The translations under genes were made by a program, and so were the position numbers. Below the pieces are notes generated by a model. That model was not told the DNA's origin. It saw only the letters and a list, made by a program, of their open reading frames with translations, and made no database searches. Of a stretch of 64,000 nucleotides of DNA, positions 34,394 to 42,820 are shown piece by piece (positions within the stretch are counted from its first letter, which is position 1; each line of letters opens with the position of its first letter). Source of the DNA: JABDJX01 sp039942715 (lineage in GTDB: Bacteria > Pseudomonadota > Alphaproteobacteria > Rhodobacterales > Rhodobacteraceae); contig JBDVBY010000007.1 of assembly GCA_039942715.1 (NCBI GenBank), positions 558,001-622,000 of the forward strand, written 5' to 3'.

Positions 34394-36169
34394 GTGACAG
34401 ACACAGCATCCCCCCAGAAAGAAGAGGTGCACACCTCGGACGCGCCTTTGGTGCGCTGGATGTGGCGGTTTTACCTAAAACCCCAAAGAGCGCGCATTTT
34501 TGCTGCGCTGGCGCTGATGGCGCTGGAAGGCTCGATGCTTGGTGCGCTGAGCTATATCATTCAGCCGATGTTTGATCGCGTGTTCATCGCAGGTGAGCAA
34601 AGCGCGGTCTATTGGGTTGCAGGCGGCATCGCTTTGATTTTTACCGTGCGCGCGTTGGCCGCCTTTGGGCATCGCACGATCATGGCGGGCGCTGGACTTC
34701 GGATTGTCACGTCGATGCAAAAGGACATGGTCCGCCACTTGATGGTGCTTGATAGCGCCTATTTTCAATCCAACCCGCCCGGCACTCTGATTGAACGGGT
34801 GCGAGGCGATACGGCGGCAGCAAACACTATCTGGGCAACTGTGCTGGCTGCAGCAGGGCGCGATACCGTTAGCCTGATTGCGCTTTTAGCGGTTGCTGTG
34901 TCGGTTGATCTAGTCTGGACTTTGGTCGCGCTTGCCGGTGTGCCGCTGTTGCTTGGCCCGGTGCTTGTGCTGCAAAGGTATGTGCGCAAATCGGCAACGG
35001 GCGCGCGGGTTCAGGCGGCAAAGCTTTCGACGCGGCTTGATGAGATTTTCCACGGTGTGAATACGATCAAGCTTAACACGTCTGAAGCGCGCGAGAATGA
35101 CCGGCTTGGCAGCACCGTCCAAGACTATCTGAAGCAAGAGATGAAAGCCCGCACAGGCCAGGCAGGCATCCCGGCGGCAACCGATCTGGTTGCGGGTCTT
35201 GGGTTCGCGCTGGTGATTATCTACGGCGGCAGCCAGATTATCGAAGGCGACAAGACCGTGGGCGAGTTTATGTCGTTCTTCACCGCGATGGGTCTGTTGT
35301 TCGAACCGCTGCGCCGCGTGGCCAACGTCTCGGGTGCCTGGCAGGCTGCGCGCGCCAGTCTTGAGCGCATCCAAGAGGTGTTCCACGTTGCCCCAACGAT
35401 CTTCTCGCCCGAAACACCCGTACCTGCGCTAAGCTCGCCAGAAGCGGCTGATGTGGTTTTTGACGATGTCGCTTTGTCCTATGGCGATGAACCGGCACTT
35501 GCAGGCACCAGCTTTACCGCCAAAGCGGGTGAAACCACCGCGCTTGTCGGGGCCTCGGGCGCTGGAAAATCAACATTGTTTAATGCGCTGTCCCGGCTTG
35601 TGGATGCGGACACGGGCGACATCACCGTGGGCGGAGTGTCTACCCGTGATCTAAGTTTGCCTGATCTGCGCGCGCTGTTTTCGGTGGTGACACAAGATGC
35701 GCCGATGTTCGATGAAAGCCTACGCGACAACATCGTGTTGAACACAGCGGATGTGACAAACGACCGCCTGGCCGCCGCGATAGAGGCGGCTCACCTGACC
35801 GAGTTTGTGGCCCGACTGCCAAATGGTTTGGAAACCCCGGCTGGTCCGCGCGGCTCGCAACTCTCCGGCGGTCAGCGCCAGCGCGTCGCCATTGCGCGCG
35901 CTGTTTTGCGCGATGCTCCCATTCTGCTGTTGGACGAGGCCACCTCGGCGCTGGATGCCGAGAGTGAAAAGCGCGTTCAGGCCGCCTTGGAACAACTGTC
36001 GCAAGGACGCACGACGCTGGTGATTGCGCACCGTCTGTCGACCATTCGTGCCGCTGACAAAATCGTTGTGATGGAGCGCGGCCGCGTTTTGGATGAAGGT
36101 CGCCACGAAGAGTTGCTGGAGCGCGGCGGCGTTTACGCCCGCCTTTATGAGCTGCAGTTCAGCGAGTAA
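34394..36169 (+). CDS. MsbA-like ABC exporter
   Basis: This 591-residue half-transporter resembles the lipid A flippase MsbA: six membrane helices (about residues 25-320), a coupling region NTIKLNTSEARENDRL, then an ATPase domain with Walker A GASGAGKST (near 384), signature LSGGQRQR and Walker B ILLLDEATSALD. It starts with GTG at 34394, the first codon of the aligned region. It is followed closely, on the opposite strand, by a glycosyltransferase gene. Lipid or polysaccharide export is probable but not proved. Confidence 0.82.
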   Translation: MTDTASPQKEEVHTSDAPLVRWMWRFYLKPQRARIFAALALMALEGSMLGALSYIIQPMFDRVFIAGEQSAVYWVAGGIALIFTVRALAAFGHRTIMAGAGLRIVTSMQKDMVRHLMVLDSAYFQSNPPGTLIERVRGDTAAANTIWATVLAAAGRDTVSLIALLAVAVSVDLVWTLVALAGVPLLLGPVLVLQRYVRKSATGARVQAAKLSTRLDEIFHGVNTIKLNTSEARENDRLGSTVQDYLKQEMKARTGQAGIPAATDLVAGLGFALVIIYGGSQIIEGDKTVGEFMSFFTAMGLLFEPLRRVANVSGAWQAARASLERIQEVFHVAPTIFSPETPVPALSSPEAADVVFDDVALSYGDEPALAGTSFTAKAGETTALVGASGAGKSTLFNALSRLVDADTGDITVGGVSTRDLSLPDLRALFSVVTQDAPMFDESLRDNIVLNTADVTNDRLAAAIEAAHLTEFVARLPNGLETPAGPRGSQLSGGQRQRVAIARAVLRDAPILLLDEATSALDAESEKRVQAALEQLSQGRTTLVIAHRLSTIRAADKIVVMERGRVLDEGRHEELLERGGVYARLYELQFSE

Positions 36170-36170
36170 C

Positions 36171-36854
36171 TCACCGCTCGTATCGCCGTTTTAACGCCTC
36201 TGGCGACGCCCCCAAGAAATAGCGCGTCAACGTTCCGAGATTGCTCATCGACCGCCGCGCCCAACCCTCGCGCTCGTAGCGCGCTGCTGACGTCAGTGCG
36301 CGACAGTCCAACCCGCGCAGTCGCCCCTTTAACGCTCGCGCCAAAACAACGTCTTCCATCAACGGCACCCGAGGCACGCCGCCGACCTGTTCCAAAACAA
36401 CGCGCGACACGAGCAATCCCTGATCCCCATAGGGCAACCCCAAAAATCGCGAGCGCAAATTGGCCCCTTCCGCCACAAAGCGGGGCCCAAAGCCTGTGCT
36501 GCGAAACTGCAACCGAAACCATCCAGCTTTGTCAGCGTGGTTCGCGATGTGCTCAAACGCGGCCATGTCCCAGCCTTCGTCAAGCTGTGTGTCTGCATGG
36601 AGCAATAAGACCCAGTCGCCCGACGCGGCCGCCACACCGCGCGCCAGTTGCTCACCACGCCCCGCATCGCCTTCAACAATCACAGCTCCCAAAGCGCGCG
36701 CCACTTGCAAAGTCTCGTCAACAGAGCCGCCGTCCGAGACCACCAATTCGCGCACCAGCCCCGATGTCGTCCCCGCCAAAAGTGCGCTGGCCGTGCCGGG
36801 TAATTCGCCCGCGGCGTTCAACGTTGGGATCACAATGGAAAGCGGTGCGCGCAT
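36171..36854 (-). CDS. family 2 glycosyltransferase (TIGR04283-like)
   Basis: This 227-residue GT2 protein has the nucleotide-sugar motifs SIVIPTLNAA (6-15), VVSDGGSVDET (about 39) and LLHADTQLDEGW (about 77), then GANLRSRFLGLPYGDQGLLV and PLMEDVVLARAL, a pattern I know from the TIGR04283 group. That group carries the name arsenosugar biosynthesis glycosyltransferase, but no arsenic gene is nearby here, so the name should be used with care. It is divergent from ygfZ with 62 bp between the starts. Confidence 0.8.
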   Translation of the reverse strand: MRAPLSIVIPTLNAAGELPGTASALLAGTTSGLVRELVVSDGGSVDETLQVARALGAVIVEGDAGRGEQLARGVAAASGDWVLLLHADTQLDEGWDMAAFEHIANHADKAGWFRLQFRSTGFGPRFVAEGANLRSRFLGLPYGDQGLLVSRVVLEQVGGVPRVPLMEDVVLARALKGRLRGLDCRALTSAARYEREGWARRSMSNLGTLTRYFLGASPEALKRRYER

Positions 36855-36916
36855 CAGGGGGTGTCTCGGCCTTTGTTGCCGCCTATATAGAATGCAAGGC
36901 CTAGGAGAGACCAGCA

Positions 36917-37663
36917 ATGAGCACCCGCACCGTATTTCGCATCACTGGCACCGATCACGAGACGTTTTTGCAAAACCTCGTCACCAACGATGTTGGAAAG
37001 GCGCAAGACGGCTTGGTCTGGACCGCGCTTTTGACTCCGCAAGGCAAGTATCTCGCTGATTTCTTCTTGCTCGCGGACGGCGATGGCCTGCTTTTGGACG
37101 TGGATTCGAGCCTTGCCGCTGGCCTTGCGCAACGCCTCACCATGTATCGTCTGCGTGCGGATGTGAGCATTGAGCAAACCGACATCAACGTCGCGCGCGG
37201 CACGGGCGACACGCCGGACGGCGCATTTAGCGATCCCCGTGATCCCAGCTTAGGGTGGCGCGCCTATGATGGCCGAACAAGCGAGGATGCGGATTGGGAC
37301 GCATTGCGCATTGCCGCTGGTATCCCCGAAAGCGGCGTCGAGTTGATCCCAAACGAAAGCTACCCGCTGGAACAACGCTTCGAGGCGCTGAGCGGCGTTG
37401 ATTTCAAGAAAGGCTGCTATGTCGGTCAAGAAGTCACTGCGCGCATGAAACACAAAACCGAACTGCGCAAAGGTCTTGCGCGCGTCGCCGTAAGCGGCAC
37501 AGCAGAGCCTGGCACAACGATCCTCAATGAAGCCGGAAAAGAAGCCGGCACGCTTTATTCTCAGGCAGGAGGGGCAGGGCTCGCCTACCTGCGCTTTGAT
37601 CGCGCGCTGGGCGAGATGACGGCGGGAGACGCCATAGTCACCTATACCAAGGACGCGACATGA
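36917..37663 (+). CDS. ygfZ: folate-binding protein YgfZ
   Basis: YgfZ/Iba57-type proteins bind tetrahydrofolate and help to assemble or repair [4Fe-4S] clusters in certain enzymes such as the tRNA thiotransferase MiaB. The 248-residue protein has the hallmark KGCYVGQE at residues 165-172 with the functional cysteine, within a GcvT-like fold. An AGGAGAG site precedes the ATG. It is coupled by an ATGA overlap to the thiolase gene. Confidence 0.9.
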   Translation: MSTRTVFRITGTDHETFLQNLVTNDVGKAQDGLVWTALLTPQGKYLADFFLLADGDGLLLDVDSSLAAGLAQRLTMYRLRADVSIEQTDINVARGTGDTPDGAFSDPRDPSLGWRAYDGRTSEDADWDALRIAAGIPESGVELIPNESYPLEQRFEALSGVDFKKGCYVGQEVTARMKHKTELRKGLARVAVSGTAEPGTTILNEAGKEAGTLYSQAGGAGLAYLRFDRALGEMTAGDAIVTYTKDAT

Positions 37664-38856
37664 ACGACGAGATCGTCATCCTAGGCGCGGCCCGCACACC
37701 TCTTGGTGCCTTCCAAGGCTTGTTCTCCAGACTCCCTGCCACCGAGCTTGGCGCAGTCGCAATCACAGCCGTCCTTAAGCGGGCAAACCTTGCGCCAGAC
37801 GAAATAGACGAAGTGCTGATGGGCAACGTCCTCTCGGCTGGTTTGGGCCAAGCTCCGGCGCGCCAAGCCGCCCTTGGCGCAGGATTGCCGACCGCAACCC
37901 CTTGCACAACCATCTCGAAAGTCTGCGGTTCGGGAATGAAAGCCGTGATCGCCGCCCACGACGCAATCCGTGCAGGTTCGATCCAAACGGCCATCGCAGG
38001 CGGCATGGAAAGCATGACCAACGCGCCATACCTTTTGCCACAGGGGCGCGCTGGTGCGCGCATCGGCCATAGTGAAATGCTCGACCACATGATGCTCGAC
38101 GGCTTGGAAGACGCCTACGACATTGCGCCGGACGGCAAACGCCGCTCTATGGGCACCTTCGGCGAAGACTGCGCGGCCAAGTATGGTTTCAGCCGCGCAG
38201 ACCAAGACGCCTTCGCAATTGAAAGCGTCACCCGCGCCAAGGCCGCCGCCGCCTCTGGAGCATTTGACTGGGAAATCGCCGCAGTCACGGTGAAATCCCG
38301 CAAAGGCGAAGTGACTATCACCGCCGACGAAGGCCCCGAACGGATCGATCCCAAGCGCATCCCAACCTTGCGCACTGCCTTCAAAGCCGATGGCACCATC
38401 ACCGCCGCCTCGTCGTCGTCCATCAATGACGGTGCCGCCGCGCTCGTTCTGGCAAGCGAAACCCACGCCAAAGCGCTGGGTCAAACTCCACTGGCGCGTA
38501 TCATCGCCCACAGCGCTTATGCTGGCGAGCCGGGCTGGTTCACCACAGCGCCCGTCCATGCCAAGCATCGCCTGTTGGAAAAAACCGGCTGGGCGATCCA
38601 AGACGTGGATCTCTTTGAGATAAACGAGGCTTTTGCCTGCGTCCCCATGGCCGCGATGGCCGATCTGAACATCCCGCGCGACAAGCTCAACGTCCATGGC
38701 GGCGCGGTTGCCCTTGGTCACCCCATCGGTGCCTCAGGTGCGCGTATCCTCGTCACATTGCTTGGTGCGATGAAAGCCAAGCAAGCAAAACGCGGCATTG
38801 CCTCGATTTGCATCGGCGGCGGCGAAGCAACGGCGATCGCAATAGAAATGCTCTAG
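37660..38856 (+). CDS. acetyl-CoA acetyltransferase (thiolase)
   Basis: This thiolase condenses two acetyl-CoA to acetoacetyl-CoA, or the reverse, in PHB, ketone or branched-chain metabolism. The 398-residue protein has nucleophile Cys89 in ISKVCGSGMKAV, the NEAFA motif near 325 and the C-terminal GGAVALGHPIGASGARI. Length and motifs fit biosynthetic thiolases (PhaA/AtoB). It follows ygfZ by a 4-bp overlap and is followed by a palindromic element. Confidence 0.9.
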   Translation: MNDEIVILGAARTPLGAFQGLFSRLPATELGAVAITAVLKRANLAPDEIDEVLMGNVLSAGLGQAPARQAALGAGLPTATPCTTISKVCGSGMKAVIAAHDAIRAGSIQTAIAGGMESMTNAPYLLPQGRAGARIGHSEMLDHMMLDGLEDAYDIAPDGKRRSMGTFGEDCAAKYGFSRADQDAFAIESVTRAKAAAASGAFDWEIAAVTVKSRKGEVTITADEGPERIDPKRIPTLRTAFKADGTITAASSSSINDGAAALVLASETHAKALGQTPLARIIAHSAYAGEPGWFTTAPVHAKHRLLEKTGWAIQDVDLFEINEAFACVPMAAMADLNIPRDKLNVHGGAVALGHPIGASGARILVTLLGAMKAKQAKRGIASICIGGGEATAIAIEML

Positions 38857-38860
38857 GGTT

Positions 38861-38909
38861 TCTTCTGTCTGAAAATACCTTGGGGGTCCGGGGGTAAAAC
38901 CCCCGGGCG
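38861..38909 (+). repeat. dispersed palindromic intergenic element, copy 2
   Basis: After TTCTGTCTGAAAATACC and a GGGGGTCC arm there is a near-perfect 8-bp hairpin (CCGGGGGT, AAA, ACCCCCGG; 38888-38906). Architecture matches the copies at 4983-5040 and 47476-47541. It lies between the thiolase stop and the convergent cobS stop. Confidence 0.6.
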
Positions 38910-38935
38910 GATCGGCTTGGCAAAGCAAAGTCGAT

Positions 38936-39685
38936 CTAAAAAATACTCACCAACACGAGCCACCCGGCACACTCAGTCAGCTTTTGCGTCGCCCCAAGGA
39001 CATCGCCGCTCTGCCCGCCGATCTGTCGCCGCGCAAGAACAACTACCGCAAAGGCCACGACGCCCATCACCCAAAGCGCAACAAGCGCCTTCAAAAGGAT
39101 GAAAATGCTCAAGCCAAAGGCGATGCCAAGAGCGATCAGAAGCGAGAAAGGTTCGGCCAATACTGCCTGAGCGCCCAGTCCGTCATTACGCGCAGGCGGC
39201 AGGGCGGTCATTGGGACAAGCATCATCGCGCGGCTCATCGCGCCAATGGCTACAAAACAGAAAAAGGCTTCTGAACTGGGCGAGAACTCGGCAATTGCAC
39301 TTGCCAACATCCCGATCACTAGAACCACTGCGACGACACCGTAGGTCCCGACGCGGCTATCGCGCATTATCTCCAGCTTGTGCGCAGCATCGCGCCCGCC
39401 GCCAAAGCCGTCGGCCACATCCGCCAGCCCGTCTTCATGCATCGCCCCGGTGATCAAAGCAGCACTCCCAAGCGCCAAAAAAGCCGCGGCAAAAGAAGGC
39501 ACCCCAAGCGCCGCCATGGCACAAAAGACAAGGCCCGAAAGCGCACCGACAAGCGCGCCAACGACGGGATACGCCCATGCGGCTTGCGCAAAACTCGGCG
39601 CAGGCTCGCCCAAACGTCCCGCAGGCAACCGGGTCAAAAGCATCACCGCCAAGCGCAGCTCTTCGCTATGGCGGGCTGTGCTCAC
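38936..39685 (-). CDS. cobS: adenosylcobinamide-GDP ribazoletransferase CobS
   Basis: CobS (CobV in Pseudomonas naming) is the integral membrane cobalamin synthase that joins adenosylcobinamide-GDP and alpha-ribazole. The 249-residue protein has the conserved HEDGLADVADGFGGGRDAAHKLEIMRDSRVG segment (about 83-113) holding the acidic metal-binding residues, and six or more hydrophobic helices. Its start overlaps the cobT stop by 4 bp. It is the last gene of cobU-cobT-cobS. Confidence 0.93.
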   Translation of the reverse strand: MSTARHSEELRLAVMLLTRLPAGRLGEPAPSFAQAAWAYPVVGALVGALSGLVFCAMAALGVPSFAAAFLALGSAALITGAMHEDGLADVADGFGGGRDAAHKLEIMRDSRVGTYGVVAVVLVIGMLASAIAEFSPSSEAFFCFVAIGAMSRAMMLVPMTALPPARNDGLGAQAVLAEPFSLLIALGIAFGLSIFILLKALVALWVMGVVAFAVVVLARRQIGGQSGDVLGATQKLTECAGWLVLVSIF

Positions 39686-40695
39686 GCTCCTGAAATTCCG
39701 GCTTCAGCAAAAGTCGCCATACCATTGTGACAGGCCAATGCGCTGCGCAAAACACCAAGTGCGAGCGCCGCACCTGAGCCTTCGCCAAGCCGCATACCCA
39801 AATTCAAAATCGGCTCTTTACCCAAATCGGTGAGCAATTTCTGATGCCCGGGTTCGGCACTCATATGAGCAACCAAACAATGATCGAGCAACGCTGCATT
39901 GGCTGCAAACAACGGCGCAACCGCAGCCGTGCAGATGAACCCGTCCAAAATCACCGGAATGGAATGCGCGCGTGCCTCGAGCACCGCGCCACAAAGGGCT
40001 GCTTGCTCGCGGCCTCCCAGGGCCGCCAAAAGCCCCATCGGGCTGGCCGCCCCGTGGAGTGTCACACCCTCAGCGACCACCCGTGCTTTGAGTGCAACGC
40101 CGTCGCTGTCTGATCCTGTACCCGGCCCGACCCATTCGCTGGCGGAACCGCCAAAAACAGCCGCGCAAAGCGCCGCTGACACTGTCGAATTGCCGATCCC
40201 CATTTCGCCAAGCACCACCACGTCGGCGCGTTGATCCACTGCGTCGGCCCCGGCTTGCATCGCGGCAATGCATTCAGCCTCAGACATCGCAGGGCCTTGG
40301 GTGAAATCGCCCGTCGGTCTGTCGAGGTCCAGCGGAATCACCGAAAGCGTCGCCCCATTGGCGCGACACATCTGATTGATTGCAGCGCCACCGTGCTGAA
40401 AATTTGCCACCATCTGCGCTGTTACTTCTTGGGGAAACGGGTTCACCCCTTGCGCGCACACCCCGTGGTTGCCTGCAAAAACAAGCGCTTGGGCTTCTTT
40501 GATCTCGGGCTTGTCGCGCATCTGCCACCCCGCCATAAAGATCGCCAAATCTTCAAGCCGCCCAAGTGAGCCGGGGGGTTTGGTCAACTGCATTTGGCGG
40601 TCGCGCGCGTTTTGAACACTGACGGCATCGGCTAACGGCAGACCGTCGCTTAGGGCAGGGATCGCATCAAGCGAGGTAAAGTTAAGAGCGGTCAA
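39682..40695 (-). CDS. cobT: nicotinate-nucleotide-dimethylbenzimidazole phosphoribosyltransferase CobT
   Basis: CobT makes alpha-ribazole phosphate, the activated lower ligand. The 337-residue protein shows RDRQMQLTKPPGSLGRLEDLAIFMA near the N-terminus, GEMGIGNSTVSAAL in the middle and the C-terminal RLGEGSGAALAL with the catalytic Glu. I place the start at the TTG complementary to 40693-40695, giving an N-terminus LTALNFTSLDAI like other CobT proteins, with AGGA upstream and overlap with the cobU stop; the longest frame starts 12 codons earlier at another TTG. Confidence 0.92.
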   Translation of the reverse strand: MTALNFTSLDAIPALSDGLPLADAVSVQNARDRQMQLTKPPGSLGRLEDLAIFMAGWQMRDKPEIKEAQALVFAGNHGVCAQGVNPFPQEVTAQMVANFQHGGAAINQMCRANGATLSVIPLDLDRPTGDFTQGPAMSEAECIAAMQAGADAVDQRADVVVLGEMGIGNSTVSAALCAAVFGGSASEWVGPGTGSDSDGVALKARVVAEGVTLHGAASPMGLLAALGGREQAALCGAVLEARAHSIPVILDGFICTAAVAPLFAANAALLDHCLVAHMSAEPGHQKLLTDLGKEPILNLGMRLGEGSGAALALGVLRSALACHNGMATFAEAGISGA

Positions 40696-41203
40696 TCGGT
40701 TTAATCCTAAGAGGGCAGCCAGCAACGACAAGAGTAACCTCGTCCACCGCAGCGGCCAGTTTCTGGTTCATTTCTCCGGCGCAATCTCGAAAGTGGCGCG
40801 CCAAAGCGTTTTCGGGAACGATACCTGCGCCAACCTCATTGGTCACAAAAGTCACAGGCGAAGTTTGATCAGTAATGAGCGCGACCAACGCATCGGTTTC
40901 CTTCGTGATATCGCGCTCGGCATGCATTAGATTGGAAAGCCAGAGAGTAAGGCAATCGACAAGCCGCGGTCCCTGACCATCGCTCCCGCTGAGTGCCCCA
41001 CACAGATCAAGCGGAGCATTTAGCGTCGTCCACTCTGGCCCACGGCGCGCGCGATGCGCGGCAATCCGCGCCTCCATCTCACCATCAAAAGCCTGCGCTG
41101 TGGCTATATAAATAGGGGCATCGCTTTGCGCCAACACAAGGTCCTCGGCAAGTTTGCTTTTGCCGGAGCGCGCGCCGCCCGTTATCAGTATCGACTTTCC
41201 CAT
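40682..41203 (-). CDS. cobU: adenosylcobinamide kinase/guanylyltransferase CobU
   Basis: CobU (CobP) phosphorylates adenosylcobinamide and then adds GMP. The 173-residue protein starts with a P-loop (ILITGGARSGKSKLAEDL) and has IYIATAQAFDGEMEARIAAH (about 31-50), with the conserved His nearby, and TNEVGAGIVPENALARHFRD at about 120-139. It is the first gene of the minus-strand group cobU-cobT-cobS and is divergent from cobC. Confidence 0.93.
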   Translation of the reverse strand: MGKSILITGGARSGKSKLAEDLVLAQSDAPIYIATAQAFDGEMEARIAAHRARRGPEWTTLNAPLDLCGALSGSDGQGPRLVDCLTLWLSNLMHAERDITKETDALVALITDQTSPVTFVTNEVGAGIVPENALARHFRDCAGEMNQKLAAAVDEVTLVVAGCPLRIKPIDRS

Positions 41204-41233
41204 TGCGCCATGAGAAAGCAGAAAAACTCTGCA

Positions 41234-41833
41234 ATGAAAAGACGAGTAGGTGCGGTGTTTTCACCCAATGACCTTATCCTGATCCGCCACGGTGTGACGC
41301 AAAGCACGGGCCGTCTGTGTGGGCGCACGGATGTGGGGCTGAGCGCGTCGCAACCCGATGTGCTAGATGGTTTGGTATCCGCACTGGCCGGTGTCTCAAC
41401 CGTGATCACCAGCCCGGCGCAGCGCTGTGTTCAAACTGCCGATCTGATCTGGGGGCAGGGCGCGCGGCCCGTGGACCCGCGCCTGTGGGAGCAGGACTTT
41501 GGCGCGTGGGAGAACATGCTTTTCGAGGACATTCCTGACATTGGCGTGCTGGAGCAACGTGCTTTGGCCCGGCATCGTCCGCCGCAGGGAGAGAGTTTTC
41601 TAGATCTGTGCGACCGCGTTAAACCCGCTTTTGAAGACGCTGCGCAATTAGCCACGGAAGGCCCTGTGGCCATTGTGGCGCACGCAGGCGTCATTCGCGC
41701 AGCTGTCGGCTTTACTCTCGGCAAACCCGCTTCAGGGTTGGGAGTAGACGTTTCACACCTTTCGGTGACCAGATTACGCTGTCTGGCCGACGACGGATTT
41801 TCAATGATCGAATCCAATTGGCACCCGTCATGA
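41234..41833 (+). CDS. cobC: histidine phosphatase, probable alpha-ribazole phosphatase CobC
   Basis: CobC removes the phosphate from alpha-ribazole phosphate or from the cobalamin phosphate. The 199-residue protein has the phosphohistidine motif LIRHGVTQSTGR near residue 16, the acid region WEQDFGAWENM near 87 and the second catalytic His in IVAHAGVIRA near 147. The start is uncertain: ATG at 41234 (used) or 41210, neither with a good ribosome binding site. It is coupled to cobD by an ATGA overlap, supporting the cobalamin role. Confidence 0.8.
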   Translation: MKRRVGAVFSPNDLILIRHGVTQSTGRLCGRTDVGLSASQPDVLDGLVSALAGVSTVITSPAQRCVQTADLIWGQGARPVDPRLWEQDFGAWENMLFEDIPDIGVLEQRALARHRPPQGESFLDLCDRVKPAFEDAAQLATEGPVAIVAHAGVIRAAVGFTLGKPASGLGVDVSHLSVTRLRCLADDGFSMIESNWHPS

Positions 41834-42765
41834 GTGCCGCAATGCTTCTTGGCCTGCTGATCGAAGCTGGCGCTGGCTGGCCTGCCAAGCTGCACGCGCG
41901 CATCGGCCATCCGGTCGTGTGGATCGGCGCGCTGATTTCCCTATGCGAGCGCACTTTGAACGATGGCACAGCACCTGCGCGGCGCTTTATGGGGCTGGCA
42001 ACTTTGATCGTTGTGCTTTTCATCAGCGGCGGCGTGGCAGCTTTGATCGCCGCTGTGCTTCCCGGTGGTTGGATCGGCGTGCTTCTCACCGGTGTCTTGG
42101 CGTGGCCGTTCATCGCTGCCCGCTCGTTGAATGACCACGTTGCAGCCGTTGCCGTGCCGCAAATGCAAGGCGATCTGAGTGCGGCCCGCCAAGCTGTTTC
42201 GATGATCGTCGGGCGCAATCTTGACACTCTCGACAACGAAGCGATCAACCGCGCCGCCCTTGAAAGCCTTGCCGAAAACGCCTCTGACGGCGTGATTGCA
42301 CCACTGTTTTGGGGCGTAATATTCGGGCTGCCCGGTCTTGTGGCGTACAAGGCGCTCAACACGGCAGATTCGATGATCGGCCATCGCAACGAACGCTATG
42401 AATATTTTGGCTGGGCCGCTGCAAAGCTGGACGATCTTGCCAACCTGATCCCTGCGCGCCTCACAGCGCTAATGATCGCGCTGGCAACAGGCCGCTTCGC
42501 ACAGGTTCTGTCGATCACCGTCCGCGATGCCCGTCAGCACCGCTCGCCAAACGCAGGCTGGCCGGAAACCGCGATGGCCACAGGTCTTGGAGTGCGCCTC
42601 TCGGGGCCGCGCATGTACGACGGACAACCCAGCGACGACCCGTACTTAAATGCCAACGCGCCCGATCCGCTGCCCGCAGATATCAATGAAGGCCTGCGCC
42701 TTTACCGCCGCGCCATGCTTTTGGGCGCGGTCCTCTTGCTGGTTTTGTTCATTATCGGCTTGTAA
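41830..42765 (+). CDS. cobD: adenosylcobinamide-phosphate synthase CobD (CbiB)
   Basis: CobD/CbiB attaches aminopropanol (phosphate) to the f side chain of adenosylcobyrate at the membrane. The 311-residue protein has several hydrophobic helices and the family motifs HPVVWIGALI near 25, GRNLDTLDNEAINRAALESLAENASDGVIAP (about 130-160), YKALNTADSMIGHRNERYEYFGWAAAKLDDLAN (about 176-208) and AGWPETAMATGLGVRL. The ATG at 41830 overlaps the cobC stop. Confidence 0.93.
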   Translation: MSAAMLLGLLIEAGAGWPAKLHARIGHPVVWIGALISLCERTLNDGTAPARRFMGLATLIVVLFISGGVAALIAAVLPGGWIGVLLTGVLAWPFIAARSLNDHVAAVAVPQMQGDLSAARQAVSMIVGRNLDTLDNEAINRAALESLAENASDGVIAPLFWGVIFGLPGLVAYKALNTADSMIGHRNERYEYFGWAAAKLDDLANLIPARLTALMIALATGRFAQVLSITVRDARQHRSPNAGWPETAMATGLGVRLSGPRMYDGQPSDDPYLNANAPDPLPADINEGLRLYRRAMLLGAVLLLVLFIIGL

Positions 42766-42820
42766 GTATCCCGGAGCTCTGGCCTCTCGCGGGTCGCTCC
42801 AAGCGTAGCTTAGGGCGAAA

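Noticed and set aside
37681..38721. 346-codon frame on the minus strand
   Set aside because: It is wholly antisense to the thiolase, has low-complexity Gly/Arg/Cys-rich content and no recognisable motif; the thiolase on the plus strand has all catalytic residues.
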